Shown: piece by piece, positions 17,752 through 26,105 of the stretch
Layout of the letters: every line of letters starts with the position of its first letter
How positions within the stretch are numbered: position 1 is the stretch's first letter
DNA from: Gemmatimonadota bacterium
GTDB taxonomy: Bacteria; Latescibacterota; UBA2968; UBA8231
DNA: 64,000 nt
Direction of reading: 5' to 3'
Assembly (NCBI GenBank): GCA_009841115.1
Contig: VXML01000009.1
Location: 22,126 to 86,125, forward strand
Translations under genes and position numbers: made by a program
The notes under the pieces: generated by a model
Databases searched by the model: none
What the model was told of the DNA's origin: nothing
What the model saw: the letters and a program-made list of their open reading frames with translations, nothing else

Positions 17752-18996
17752 CTAACGGAGGCGTCCGTGCTCGTCAAACGCCATCTCGGCCAGTGCGCCG
17801 GTTTGCTCTAGGTCGGGATGGTCGCCGAACTCTCGCAGTAGGCTGGCGGATAGGTGGATGTGGCCGATGTCGAGGGTGTTTTTGATGCGGACGATGCGCG
17901 CCTGTTCGGGGCGGGCGAGGTTTTGTACCGAGAGCGCGGCTTCAATGGCTTCGCGGTCGGTTGCCATGACGACGGGGATGTAAGCGCGATTGAGGAAGGT
18001 GGTGGTGAAGACGTTGGCGTACGTGGCCTCGAAGTCGATGCGCTCGTACAGGCGACGGGTGATGATGTCGGCGAGGCCGACGCCGTTGGCGTTGCCGTGG
18101 GTTTCGTCGGTCAAGTCGAGCACCACGATGCGGGCCGCTCCTGGGGACTCTGGCTCTTTGACGCCGGGCAGGAGCATGCGGCCGACGACGTTGGTGTCCA
18201 TGCCCGTGCCCGAGATGTTCTTGCCGATTTGCTCGATGATCAGCAGGTCGATGCCTTGGACGAAGAGGCGGGGCATGGCGCGCCGCGCTTCCTCCAAAAG
18301 CTGCGGCTCGCGGCTTTGGAACTGACCGGGTTGCAGGGTCTCGACGCGGAGGGTCTCTTCATAGGCGTTTTCGACGAGGGCCACACCCATGAGGATCGGC
18401 GCTTTGTCGAGGATGCAGCGGCCCCAAGCCGGAATCAGGCGGGCGAGGCTCTCGGCACCCCCGGCGTGGGCGATGGTCGCGCCTTTGTGGCTGCCTAGGC
18501 CAATGGTCATCATCTTCATCAGGCCGCTTTCAAAGGTCCCGCGAAAGGAGGTGTGCGGCTTGACGCGGTTGATGAGTACCACACCGTCAGCTTCGGTGGC
18601 GATCCGGTTGAGCAGCACGGGAGTGCCGTCGTCGAGTTGGGCGACTTCGACGACGTCCATGGTTGCCTCGACCGGACAGCCCATGCTCTCGGCGTCGAGA
18701 CCATAGCTGGCTAGCACTTGCTTTTGGCCTTCGGCCGTGGCACCGCCGTGGCTGCCCATAGCTGGCAGCAGGAAGGGCTTGCCGCCAGCCTCTTTGACGC
18801 AGTCGATGACGGTGCGGGTGATGAGCGGGATATTGGCGATGCCTCGGCTGCCGCCCGTAACGGCGATTCGCGCGCCGGGGGCGATGGCGTCGGCTAGCCC
18901 GGCGTGCGCTAGCTGGCGGCGGACTTCGCCGGCTACGTCGGCGAGCGAGTCGCTGGCAAAGTGCTGCTTGACGGGGGCCATTTGCGGTAGTTGCAC
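17752..18996 (-). CDS. LarA-like nickel-pincer isomerase family protein (DUF2088)
   Basis: This 414-residue protein belongs to the lactate racemase LarA superfamily, whose characterised members use a nickel-pincer nucleotide to racemise or epimerise 2-hydroxyacids. RIAVTGGSRGIANIP (about 43-57), LLPAMGSHGGATAEGQ (about 76-91), INRVKPHTSFRG (about 141-152) and KNISGTGMDTNVVGR (about 263-277) are conserved blocks. SHGGA replaces the GxHR pattern of true LarA, so this is a divergent group and the substrate is open. It is the last gene of an apparent operon: RidA-like, ComD-like, ComE-like, then this gene after an 11-base gap. larB/C/E maturation genes are not visible here. Confidence 0.72.
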   Translation of the reverse strand: MQLPQMAPVKQHFASDSLADVAGEVRRQLAHAGLADAIAPGARIAVTGGSRGIANIPLITRTVIDCVKEAGGKPFLLPAMGSHGGATAEGQKQVLASYGLDAESMGCPVEATMDVVEVAQLDDGTPVLLNRIATEADGVVLINRVKPHTSFRGTFESGLMKMMTIGLGSHKGATIAHAGGAESLARLIPAWGRCILDKAPILMGVALVENAYEETLRVETLQPGQFQSREPQLLEEARRAMPRLFVQGIDLLIIEQIGKNISGTGMDTNVVGRMLLPGVKEPESPGAARIVVLDLTDETHGNANGVGLADIITRRLYERIDFEATYANVFTTTFLNRAYIPVVMATDREAIEAALSVQNLARPEQARIVRIKNTLDIGHIHLSASLLREFGDHPDLEQTGALAEMAFDEHGRLR

Positions 18997-19007
18997 GGCA
19001 GGTACCT

Positions 19008-19577
19008 CTATCCTTCGCCGACTAGGGCAGTGCGCAGGCGCTGAGCACGCTCGCCGATCGGCAGGGCCGGTTTGGGCACCGGCTCGGTGGCCGGGGCGAT
19101 TTTCCAGATAAAGACGACCGGGCCTTCTTCCGCAAAATGCTGGTCGAGCTTGGCGTCAAAGTCCTCGTCGGTGTCGATGGTATAGACGCGCTGGAGGCCA
19201 GCCCCACGGCAGATTTGCTCGTAGTCGATAAAGGCGGCACCGGGCACCGGTTGACTGCCGGTGACTTCGTACGTGCCGTTTTCAGTGATGACGAGGGTTA
19301 GATTGGGGGCCGGGCGCTGGGCCAAGGTGACTAGGACGCCCAGCGACATCAGGGTGCTGCCGTCGCCGTTGATGCACAAGACCCGGCGCTCGGGTTGGGC
19401 GATGGCCAAGCCCAGCGCAAAGTCGGCGGCGTGGCCCATGGCGCTTTCGACGTGGGCAAAGTCTAGCGGGCCGTCGAAGTGCTCGGCCCAAGGCATGGCC
19501 ACGCTCATGGTGGTGACCACGACTTCGTCCGTGCGCTTGGCGGCTAGTTTTGCGAGGCAGGTGTATTTGTCGAGCAT
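19008..19577 (-). CDS. Sulfopyruvate/phosphonopyruvate decarboxylase-like, TPP-binding subunit (ComE-like)
   Basis: This 189-residue protein carries the ThDP-binding half of a split 2-oxoacid decarboxylase. INGDGSTLMSLG (about 71-82) and the following N in VITENGTYE (about 98-106) form the GDG-X25-N motif that binds thiamine diphosphate and Mg. SAMGHAADFALGLAIAQP precedes it, as in sulfopyruvate decarboxylase ComE and the C-terminal half of phosphonopyruvate decarboxylase. I chose ATG 19577, next to the stop of the partner subunit gene. The two subunits would form the active enzyme. The true 2-oxoacid is unknown; no other coenzyme M or phosphonate gene is in the window. Confidence 0.8.
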   Translation of the reverse strand: MLDKYTCLAKLAAKRTDEVVVTTMSVAMPWAEHFDGPLDFAHVESAMGHAADFALGLAIAQPERRVLCINGDGSTLMSLGVLVTLAQRPAPNLTLVITENGTYEVTGSQPVPGAAFIDYEQICRGAGLQRVYTIDTDEDFDAKLDQHFAEEGPVVFIWKIAPATEPVPKPALPIGERAQRLRTALVGEG

Positions 19578-19578
19578 C

Positions 19579-20073
19579 TTATACAGTCTCCGCGACCAGC
19601 AGCACAGCGGTTGGCAGCGAGGTCTCTTGGGCCTTGGCGAACGCGGCGTCGATCTGGCCGCTGTCGTCGTCTGTGTGCATGGCGGTGTAGGGGATGTTCC
19701 AAGCCTTGAGAGTCGGCTCGAAGAAGGTGGCGGCTGTATCGACCCGAGGGGCACCTGGGGCCATGGTTGCGTAGCCGCGGTAGCCGACGAGCATGACGAG
19801 GGGAATGCCCATGTTGTAGGCCGTGCCGCGCAAGGCGTCGCCGGCCTCCAAAAAGCCTGTGTTCTGGATCAGCACCAGCGGATGGGCACCGCCCAAATAC
19901 AGGCCGGAAGCCAAGCCGTACGCCTCGCCTTCGCGGCTGGTGAGGATCACTTCGATGGTGTCGTGTTCCCACAGGCGCTCGTACAGGACGCACGAGCCGT
20001 TGTCTGGGACCCCTAATACGTGCGTAATGCCGTGCCGTTCGAGGGCGGCGATGATCTTGGCGGCGCTAATCAC
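19579..20073 (-). CDS. Sulfopyruvate/phosphonopyruvate decarboxylase-like, PYR subunit (ComD-like)
   Basis: This 164-residue protein is the pyrimidine-binding half of the split decarboxylase. It begins ISAAKIIAALERHGITHVLGVPDNGSC. The catalytic Glu of ThDP enzymes is expected in LTSREGEAYGLASGLYLGG (about 44-62). LVLIQNTGFLEAGDALRGTAYNMGIPLVMLVGYRG is typical of ComD. The start is GTG at 20073, four bases after the stop of the RidA-like gene; the frame further upstream lies inside that gene. The stop is one base before the ComE-like start codon, so the two subunits are almost certainly made together. Confidence 0.8.
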   Translation of the reverse strand: MISAAKIIAALERHGITHVLGVPDNGSCVLYERLWEHDTIEVILTSREGEAYGLASGLYLGGAHPLVLIQNTGFLEAGDALRGTAYNMGIPLVMLVGYRGYATMAPGAPRVDTAATFFEPTLKAWNIPYTAMHTDDDSGQIDAAFAKAQETSLPTAVLLVAETV

Positions 20074-20077
20074 GGGA

Positions 20078-21274
20078 CTACTCGGCGAAGATCGCACGGG
20101 TGGCGATGCCGCTCTGATGACCTTCCTGCTGGATGCCGCCGATAAACTGGGCGGTGCGGCCAGCCGGGGCAGTGCCGGCGTAGTACGCGCTGAAGGACTC
20201 GTTGAAGGCGACCAATCCAGCGCGATTTTGCGCGGAGTCGGCCCCGGCGACGATGTACGCGTTGTTGAAGACGCCATCCTCTTTGAGGCCCGCGCCTCCA
20301 GCTTCCTTGATCCGGGCGTCGAGCGTGCCGAGCTGTTGGCCGGCGTCGCTGCCGCCGACGGCTGAGACGTGGACTTCGCGCACGCCGTGGTGGCGCAAGC
20401 CTGCCCAGGTCGAGAAGCCGTCTTCGACCTGCCCCGAGCGCACGACTTCAACCTCGCCGGAGACCACGCGCGGCTGCGGCTCGACGATGCCGTCGAGGTT
20501 GGGGATTCGCGACACTGGGTAAATCAGGCCGGCGGGGCGGTCGTCGCCGTAGTACTCCGCAAAGACTTGGCGAGTAGTTTCGATGCGCTCCCAAGTTTTG
20601 TCTGGCGCGTCGTCCACGGCCACGAGGATCTCCATAAACACGGTCTGCTTTTTGAAGTCAACGCCTTGCTCGGCAAAAGGCTTGGCGTATTGCTCTTCGA
20701 GGACGAAGCGCATTTCTTCGGCCAAGTCGTCGCCGAGCGTGGTGATCATTTCGCCGTCGCGCTGGTGCATGACCGAGGCACCCGAGGGCTGGTGATCGAC
20801 CCAAGTGCCGTAGTCGATTGTGCCACCGCTGATGGAGACGGTCTCACCGACACAGGCTTTGATTTGGACTTCGAAGAGAGCCGCTGGGTCCGGGAAGCCT
20901 TCCGGGTGGGTGAAGCGGGCCATGCGGTTGGAGCGCAAGGGGCCGCCGGTGACGGCTGCGATCATGGCTCCGTAGCAGGCGTTGAAATCATTTTTGCGCT
21001 GGTCGCACTCGTCGCGGTCAGCAGAAGGGGTGGTCCACAGGACGTCGGTTTTGTACACGTCCGACCAATGGACGCCGCAAATTTCGAGGCCCTTGTTGAG
21101 GTTTTCGATGGTGCCGAACCACTCCGAGCCAACGTCGTTGGCGTATTGGGTGCCGACGTTGCCCGAAGGCTCGACTAGGCGCACGACGTGGCCGTTGTCG
21201 TCGGTGATGATTACTTCGGTGGGGTTGGAAAAAATGGCGATGGGGTTGTGGCGGACGATATTGACTTGGGCCAT
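20078..21274 (-). CDS. Multi-domain RidA/YjgF-like protein
   Basis: This 398-residue protein appears to contain three RidA-fold units in tandem. Unit one (about 20-135) has GNVGTQYANDVGSEWFGTIENLNKGLEICGVHW. Unit two (about 165-275) has LAEEMRFVLEEQY and VAVDDAPDKTWERIETTRQVF. Unit three (about 285-398) has GLRHHGVREVHVSAV and LDARIKEAGGAGLKEDGV. RidA proteins are trimers that deaminate reactive enamines and imines, so one chain could fold as a pseudo-trimer. The catalytic Arg of canonical RidA is not obvious. It is the first gene of the operon with ComDE-like and LarA-like genes, with GAGGAG before its ATG and a TATAAT about 36 bases upstream. Confidence 0.7.
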   Translation of the reverse strand: MAQVNIVRHNPIAIFSNPTEVIITDDNGHVVRLVEPSGNVGTQYANDVGSEWFGTIENLNKGLEICGVHWSDVYKTDVLWTTPSADRDECDQRKNDFNACYGAMIAAVTGGPLRSNRMARFTHPEGFPDPAALFEVQIKACVGETVSISGGTIDYGTWVDHQPSGASVMHQRDGEMITTLGDDLAEEMRFVLEEQYAKPFAEQGVDFKKQTVFMEILVAVDDAPDKTWERIETTRQVFAEYYGDDRPAGLIYPVSRIPNLDGIVEPQPRVVSGEVEVVRSGQVEDGFSTWAGLRHHGVREVHVSAVGGSDAGQQLGTLDARIKEAGGAGLKEDGVFNNAYIVAGADSAQNRAGLVAFNESFSAYYAGTAPAGRTAQFIGGIQQEGHQSGIATRAIFAE

Positions 21275-21363
21275 GAGCTCCTCGTTGATTTTGTGAAAGG
21301 TTGCCGCGAATTATATTGCAAAAAGTACGCGCTCTGCCGACGATAGACAATAGGGAGGGGTGG

Positions 21364-22044
21364 ATGTCCACCTGTGCCGTACTTTTTGCCAAGAAACCAG
21401 CCCCCGGAGCGGTCAAAACCCGGCTCCAAAGCCATCTGAGTGCCCAGGACGCTGCACGTCTGTACGAGGCCCTGCTGCTGGACTGCGCCACTGTACTGCA
21501 TGCGACACAGGCCGCTGCCAAGGTCGTGGCCTTTACTCCGGCCCATGCCGAAGATGCCCTGCGTACCCTACTGACTCCGATTGGTGCCTTCGAGTACGTG
21601 CCGCAGCCCGAAGGTGATTTAGGGCAGCGGATGGAGGGCTTGATGCAGTGGGCCTTTGCGCGGGGGACCGAGCGAGTGGTCCTCGTCGGCTCGGATAGCC
21701 CTTCTCTGCCAGCCGCGTACATCGACGAGGGGCTGGCGCTTTTGCGCGAGAAGGACGTGGTCTTAGGCCCGAGCACGGACGGCGGCTATTACTTGGTGGG
21801 TCGGCGCAAAGGGGAAAGCCGGATATTCCAAGACGTGGCTTGGAGTACTGGGATGGTACTGGAGCAAACCTTAGCGCGTTTGGGGACGCAGACGCTAGGC
21901 TTATTGCCGCCTTGGTACGATGTGGATACGCCGGCTGAGGCTGGGTTCCTAAAGGTGCATCTCGAAGCTCTAGCTCGGTCGGGCAGTACTCAAGGACAGC
22001 ACAGCTTGGCCGTGCTGCGCGACCTCGCGCTGCCGCGACCCTAG
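21364..22044 (+). CDS. DUF2064 / TIGR04282-type glycosyltransferase
   Basis: This 226-residue GT-A fold transferase is of the type found beside arsenosugar and radical-SAM genes. VLFAKKPAPGAVKTRLQSHL (about 6-25) is the nucleotide-binding N-terminus, VLVGSDSPSLPAAYI (about 109-123) carries the DxD-like acidic pair, and GPSTDGGYYLVG (about 135-146) is the family signature. I chose ATG 21364, with GGGAGGGG just upstream. It is divergent from the RidA operon, and its stop overlaps the convergent NYN gene by four bases (CTAG shared). The sugar or acceptor is not known, and no radical-SAM partner is present here. Confidence 0.85.
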   Translation: MSTCAVLFAKKPAPGAVKTRLQSHLSAQDAARLYEALLLDCATVLHATQAAAKVVAFTPAHAEDALRTLLTPIGAFEYVPQPEGDLGQRMEGLMQWAFARGTERVVLVGSDSPSLPAAYIDEGLALLREKDVVLGPSTDGGYYLVGRRKGESRIFQDVAWSTGMVLEQTLARLGTQTLGLLPPWYDVDTPAEAGFLKVHLEALARSGSTQGQHSLAVLRDLALPRP

Positions 22045-22679
22045 CGGTCGGCTTTCTTGCGGAACAAGGCTTCCCAGTGATCGAGTTCGCTGGGGTTGAG
22101 TGGTGGGTGAGATTCGGTGCCGTCGTGGGCGGACGCAGTCGGTGCCTCGTCGGCTTCCTTGCGGAATAAGACTTCCCACTGATCGAGTTCGTTCGGGTCG
22201 AGGGACGGATCGGCTTCGGTACCGTCGTGGTCGGGCGCAGGCGCGGGTGCGCCCGGCGCTTGGACAGGTTCTGTGAGTTCGTCGATAAAATCCTCAGAAC
22301 AGGTCGAGCGGATCTTATGGCGTGCGGCGCTGCGCTGGACGGCGCGGTCGGAGCTGATGACCCGCAGCCACTTGGCCCCGTGCTTTTGCGCGACCGCCTG
22401 CGCGATCAGATCGTCGGCCTGCTGAGGGTAGCGCGAGAATTCTATGGTGACGTGTGGGCCACTTGCATTCGCTGCGCTCGGCGATTCGCCGGTGCCGTCG
22501 TAGTACAGCGTGATGTGCTTGTCAACGCGGCGGCCATAGGCGGCGAGTGCCTGCTGTAAGCGGTTGCGCGCTCGCTCTAGCGAGTCGCCGCGACCTTGGA
22601 AAAGCTGGCTCGCTTTGATGAGGTTGTAGCCGTCTATGAGCAAGTGCTCTTTCTCGGTGGCCAACGCTGCCGTCCTCAC
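22041..22679 (-). CDS. NYN-domain (YacP/DUF901-like) nuclease-like protein with C-terminal tandem repeat
   Basis: This 212-residue protein starts with a YacP-type NYN/PIN-like domain: HLLIDGYNLIKA (about 12-23), VTIEFSRYPQQADDLIAQAV and VISSDRAVQRSAARH carry the acidic cluster expected to bind metal and cut RNA. From about residue 145 the chain is Pro/Ala-rich and ends in two copies of a roughly 32-residue repeat (HDGTEADPSLDPNELDQWEV..., then HDGTESHPPLNPSELDHWEA...), each closing with LFRK. The GTG start at 22679 overlaps the GHMP kinase stop (GTGA), so translation is coupled. The Asp-rich core supports RNase activity, but the target is unknown. Confidence 0.75.
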   Translation of the reverse strand: MRTAALATEKEHLLIDGYNLIKASQLFQGRGDSLERARNRLQQALAAYGRRVDKHITLYYDGTGESPSAANASGPHVTIEFSRYPQQADDLIAQAVAQKHGAKWLRVISSDRAVQRSAARHKIRSTCSEDFIDELTEPVQAPGAPAPAPDHDGTEADPSLDPNELDQWEVLFRKEADEAPTASAHDGTESHPPLNPSELDHWEALFRKKADR

Positions 22680-24517
22680 GCGAGATGAATGCCTTGGGCA
22701 TTGAGCTGATAGGAGACCACGCTGCTGTTGGCAAAGGCCGCGTGTTGGCGCAGCTTGTCGAGCCTTGAGCGCAACGCGGCTGCTTGTCCCTCTGCGGCGA
22801 AGAGGAGGGCAAATCCGCCGCCGCCAGCTCCAGTGAGAAGCCCACCTTCGGTTAGGTCGGCGATCTGCGGATTTTCGAAAAGGTGCTGCAAGGCGTCGTT
22901 GGTAGCTTGGGGGTCGAGGATGCAGCGCAACTGCCAGTAGCGGTTGGCGAGCTGCCCGAGGTCGGCGTATGCGTCCGCGCACAGCGCGGCTACCATTTCG
23001 TCGTGAATGGCCAGCGATTCGCGAATGGCCGCGTAGCGCTGGCTGTCTCGCGACAGATAGGCGTCGAGGACGACGTTGAGGCCGCGGGTCGCCGAGCGCG
23101 ATATCCCCGTGTCGAAGAGCACGACCCGTTCGGTGAACAGGCTTTCGTCCACCTCGGTGAGGAACGTGCGCTCGGGCGCGGGCAGGCCGTCGGTCGGCGG
23201 CGCGTAGAAGTTCTTGATGGCCGAGGGGCCGCCGCTGGCACCGCGCGCATCTTGCCAACCGCTGTTGAGGCCGAGGCTCTGTTCGAGCATGAGGCTTTGG
23301 TCGTAGAGGCCGGGATACTCGCACGCGGGCGCGGCATAGGGGTGGCCGGAGAGGTGGTAGAGCATTTTGAGAATGGCGGCGGACAAGACGCCGCTGGTCC
23401 CTAAGCCGGACCCCTGTAACACTTTGCTGCTGGTGGTGATTTCCAAGCCGCCACCGCCGGTAAAGGCGGCGATGTCTTGGATGACGTCTGTGGAGTTTGG
23501 TCGGACAATGCCCGCGTGTACTAGTCCTTGCTTGACCAATCGCAGCGCTTCGTCGCCGCTGCGGCGGTAGGCAAAAAACAGCTCGCTGACGGTTGCGGCC
23601 GAGCTGTGTTTGTTCACCTCAAAGTCGGCCTTGAAGCCCCGGGAGCGGGAGCGGAGGATGAGTTGGGGTTCGGGCAGCCTCCTCGCGGTGACTTGTAGCG
23701 GTGGTTGGGCGCGCTCTTCCCCGCCCTGTTGTAGATTGACGGCGATGTTGAGGGTCTTGCCGCCCTGTTCCTTGCTGCGCAGGTGATTGTCCGAGGCATT
23801 GGCGCTGGAGATTCCTAGGCGCAGGGGCGATTGGATGCAAAAGGCTTGCTCGTAGGCCGCTTCGATCATGTGCGGCGCGGCGGTGCGGCCGCTGTCGAGG
23901 GCGGCCAAGCTGTGCCGCAAGTCAAGGCTCTGTAGCTGGTTGATTCGCGCCTCGTAGGCTGCGGCTAGCTTGTCAATTTGCTTGGCTTCTTTGAGCTGGA
24001 CGATGGCTTGGTCGTCGATGCAGCAGGGCGGTAGCGCCCGTCGCCAGACTCGCGGTTCGTCGGCAAGCGTCCGGTAGATGTCGGCCATGATGCGGGCGAC
24101 ACGCATGCCGCGCAGGCAGCGGGTTGAGACATCGCACTCTTCTAGGTAGGTATTGAGGTGTTTGAGTACTTGCAAGAGCGCCTTGGGGGATTCGGGGGGC
24201 AAAAGGCGCAGCAGTTGGCGGTGGTCGAGATCGATTAAGCCATCGACTAGATCGACGGTTAGTTGCGGCAGTTCTTTGGCAACTGTATCGCCGAAGAGCG
24301 TTTCCCACTCGTCGGGCGTGGTTGCCGCGAGAAGTGCGTCGATAGCTACGGGGGTCTCTAAGCGGGACAGAAGCGCCTGATTGAAGAGCAGATCGCGGAG
24401 GAAGCGGCGTTTTTCCTCGGGTTTGCCGGTCCGCGCTGCGTCGAGGATGTGATCGACGAGCGATTGGACTTCGCGCAAATCAGCGGCTTGTTCGAGGCGT
24501 TCGAGGAATGCTTTCAT
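22676..24517 (-). CDS. GHMP kinase with long N-terminal extension (fucokinase-like C-terminal half)
   Basis: This 613-residue protein ends in a GHMP sugar kinase domain. The ATP-binding loop is LQGSGLGTSGVLSAAIL (about 367-383) and the C-terminal motif is LLTGAGGGGFALLF (about 557-570). The order and wording resemble the kinase part of L-fucokinase and heptose kinases. PLRLGISSANASDN near 245 replaces the usual P-x-R-x(3)-GGGTD entry. The first 240 residues are helical and unrelated to the nucleotidyltransferase of bifunctional FKP. I chose ATG 24517 because upstream codons look non-coding. The stop overlaps the NYN gene start. The sugar phosphorylated is not established. Confidence 0.75.
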   Translation of the reverse strand: MKAFLERLEQAADLREVQSLVDHILDAARTGKPEEKRRFLRDLLFNQALLSRLETPVAIDALLAATTPDEWETLFGDTVAKELPQLTVDLVDGLIDLDHRQLLRLLPPESPKALLQVLKHLNTYLEECDVSTRCLRGMRVARIMADIYRTLADEPRVWRRALPPCCIDDQAIVQLKEAKQIDKLAAAYEARINQLQSLDLRHSLAALDSGRTAAPHMIEAAYEQAFCIQSPLRLGISSANASDNHLRSKEQGGKTLNIAVNLQQGGEERAQPPLQVTARRLPEPQLILRSRSRGFKADFEVNKHSSAATVSELFFAYRRSGDEALRLVKQGLVHAGIVRPNSTDVIQDIAAFTGGGGLEITTSSKVLQGSGLGTSGVLSAAILKMLYHLSGHPYAAPACEYPGLYDQSLMLEQSLGLNSGWQDARGASGGPSAIKNFYAPPTDGLPAPERTFLTEVDESLFTERVVLFDTGISRSATRGLNVVLDAYLSRDSQRYAAIRESLAIHDEMVAALCADAYADLGQLANRYWQLRCILDPQATNDALQHLFENPQIADLTEGGLLTGAGGGGFALLFAAEGQAAALRSRLDKLRQHAAFANSSVVSYQLNAQGIHLA

Positions 24518-24575
24518 GTGGTTAGCAGGGGTGAGGGTACGCTGAAAATTATAGGCAAAAAACGCACATCGCGCA

Positions 24576-25196
24576 TCAGGGAGGAGTCGCGTCACCCATG
24601 AGTTCGCCAGCCTCGATTGCGAACTCGAGGTAGTTTTGTCGCGGAGGCAGCGGGCAGATATAAATGGGATTGTACGCGCAGTAGGGGTTATAAGCGTTAT
24701 TGAAGTCAATGACATACATGCCATCGTCCTCCCGCGTCAGGCGCGCGTAGCGCCCGCCTCCATACGTGGTGTGGCCGTTGGTCAGATCCTTGAAGAAGAT
24801 TTCCGTTTCGCCGGTTTGTGGGCTGCGGTACACTTCCAGCCAAAAATCGTTTTCGCCGAAGGCCGAAACAAAGCGCCCAAATCGCTCCAACTCGGTGGTG
24901 GTGCCGTCGGTATTGGGGATTTCGACGATGCGCTGGCGACCGTAGATGTGCAACTCGCCCCGGAGGCGATAGCGGAGGTCGATGGGATAGTAGGCAAGCT
25001 GCTCAAAGTGGGCGCGCTGTTCTGGCAGCAGCGGCGAATCCTCGCTTTTGAGCAAGCTGTCCTTGGCGGCGCGGAGCGCTTCGATGTGGACGCGGATGGA
25101 GTCGTCGGCTGAGGCAGACCCCAAGGACAGGGATAGATAACAGGCGATGGCGCAGAGTGGGGTTTTACGCACCGCGATGAATAGGCTTACATGCAT
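24576..25196 (-). CDS. Secreted DUF1684 family protein
   Basis: This 206-residue protein has a signal peptide (hydrophobic ACYLSLSLGSASA, cleavage near residue 30) and then a DUF1684 domain. The family block runs KDLTNGHTTYGGGRYARL, then IDFNNAYNPYCAYNP and CPLPPRQNYLEFAIEAGE near the C-terminus, with two conserved Cys. A shorter start inside the signal region is possible, since the first ten residues are not needed for export. It is divergent from the SDR gene, 130 bases away. The family has no settled function. Confidence 0.8.
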   Translation of the reverse strand: MHVSLFIAVRKTPLCAIACYLSLSLGSASADDSIRVHIEALRAAKDSLLKSEDSPLLPEQRAHFEQLAYYPIDLRYRLRGELHIYGRQRIVEIPNTDGTTTELERFGRFVSAFGENDFWLEVYRSPQTGETEIFFKDLTNGHTTYGGGRYARLTREDDGMYVIDFNNAYNPYCAYNPIYICPLPPRQNYLEFAIEAGELMGDATPP

Positions 25197-25326
25197 GGCA
25201 AATGTTCCTCTCGGTCTATTTTAGCGTCAATTTGCTACCGCATCAAATGGCCTGATCGACGGGCCATGCCGTCTTGTCCCCCCTTTCCGACCGCTATAGA
25301 TTCTGCGACAAACAGGAGGAAAATCC

Positions 25327-26103
25327 ATGCGTTTACAGGATCGCATCGCCGTTGTTACCGGAGGGAGTTCGGGCATTGGGCGGGGTATTTGTCTCGAACT
25401 GGCTCGCGAAGGGGCCAAGGTGGTAGTGGCCGATATGCAGGAAGCGTCCAAGATCGGCAAGTTTCACGAAACCGAGCCGCAGCCGCCCACGGCCGAAGTC
25501 ATTGCCGGAGAGGGCGGCGAGGCGCTCTTCGTCGAGACCGATGTGGCCAACGAAAAGGCAGTGGAAAACCTGATCGCCCGCAGTGTTGAGCGCTTTGGTG
25601 GGGTGGATATTCTGGTCAACAACGCCGGGATCATTATACCGGGGGATAGCCAAGAACTATCCGTTGAGGGTTGGGACCGGGTTATAGGCGTCAACCTGCG
25701 CTCGATCTTTCTCGCGACCAAATTTGCCGCGCCCTATCTGAGAAAATCTGCGGCCGGGCGCATCGTCAACATTGCCTCGGTTCACTCCTTTGGCGGCGGT
25801 GGTGGTCCGGCCTATGCGTCGACTAAGGCCGGGGCGGTGAATCTGACGCGGGATTTGGCGTTGGAATTGGCCGAAGACAATGTCACGGTCAACGCGGTGT
25901 GCCCGGGCTATATCGAGACGCCGATCCAAGACTATTTGACCCCGGAAATTATCGAGCAATGTCGGCAGGATACGCCTTTGCCGCGCTTGGGCTTGCCACG
26001 GGACATTGGGCGGGCGGTGGCGTTTTTTGCGTCGGATGACGCGGAGTGGATTACGGGGACGGCGCTGCCTGTTGATGGGGGTTGGTTAGCGCCGGCCTTT
26101 TAG
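25327..26103 (+). CDS. SDR family NAD(P)-dependent oxidoreductase
   Basis: This 258-residue classical short-chain dehydrogenase resembles glucose 1-dehydrogenase or 3-oxoacyl-ACP reductase types. The cofactor motif TGGSSGIGRG is at residues 11-20 and NNAG at about 98-101. The catalytic Ser is in NIASVHSF, YASTK holds the Tyr and Lys, and PGYIETP follows. An extra stretch rich in Pro and Glu (about 45-60) lengthens the region after beta-2. The start ATG has CAGGAGG upstream. ureD starts two bases after the stop, so the two are co-transcribed, but a link to urea metabolism is not evident. The substrate is unknown. Confidence 0.88.
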   Translation: MRLQDRIAVVTGGSSGIGRGICLELAREGAKVVVADMQEASKIGKFHETEPQPPTAEVIAGEGGEALFVETDVANEKAVENLIARSVERFGGVDILVNNAGIIIPGDSQELSVEGWDRVIGVNLRSIFLATKFAAPYLRKSAAGRIVNIASVHSFGGGGGPAYASTKAGAVNLTRDLALELAEDNVTVNAVCPGYIETPIQDYLTPEIIEQCRQDTPLPRLGLPRDIGRAVAFFASDDAEWITGTALPVDGGWLAPAF

Positions 26104-26105
26104 GT

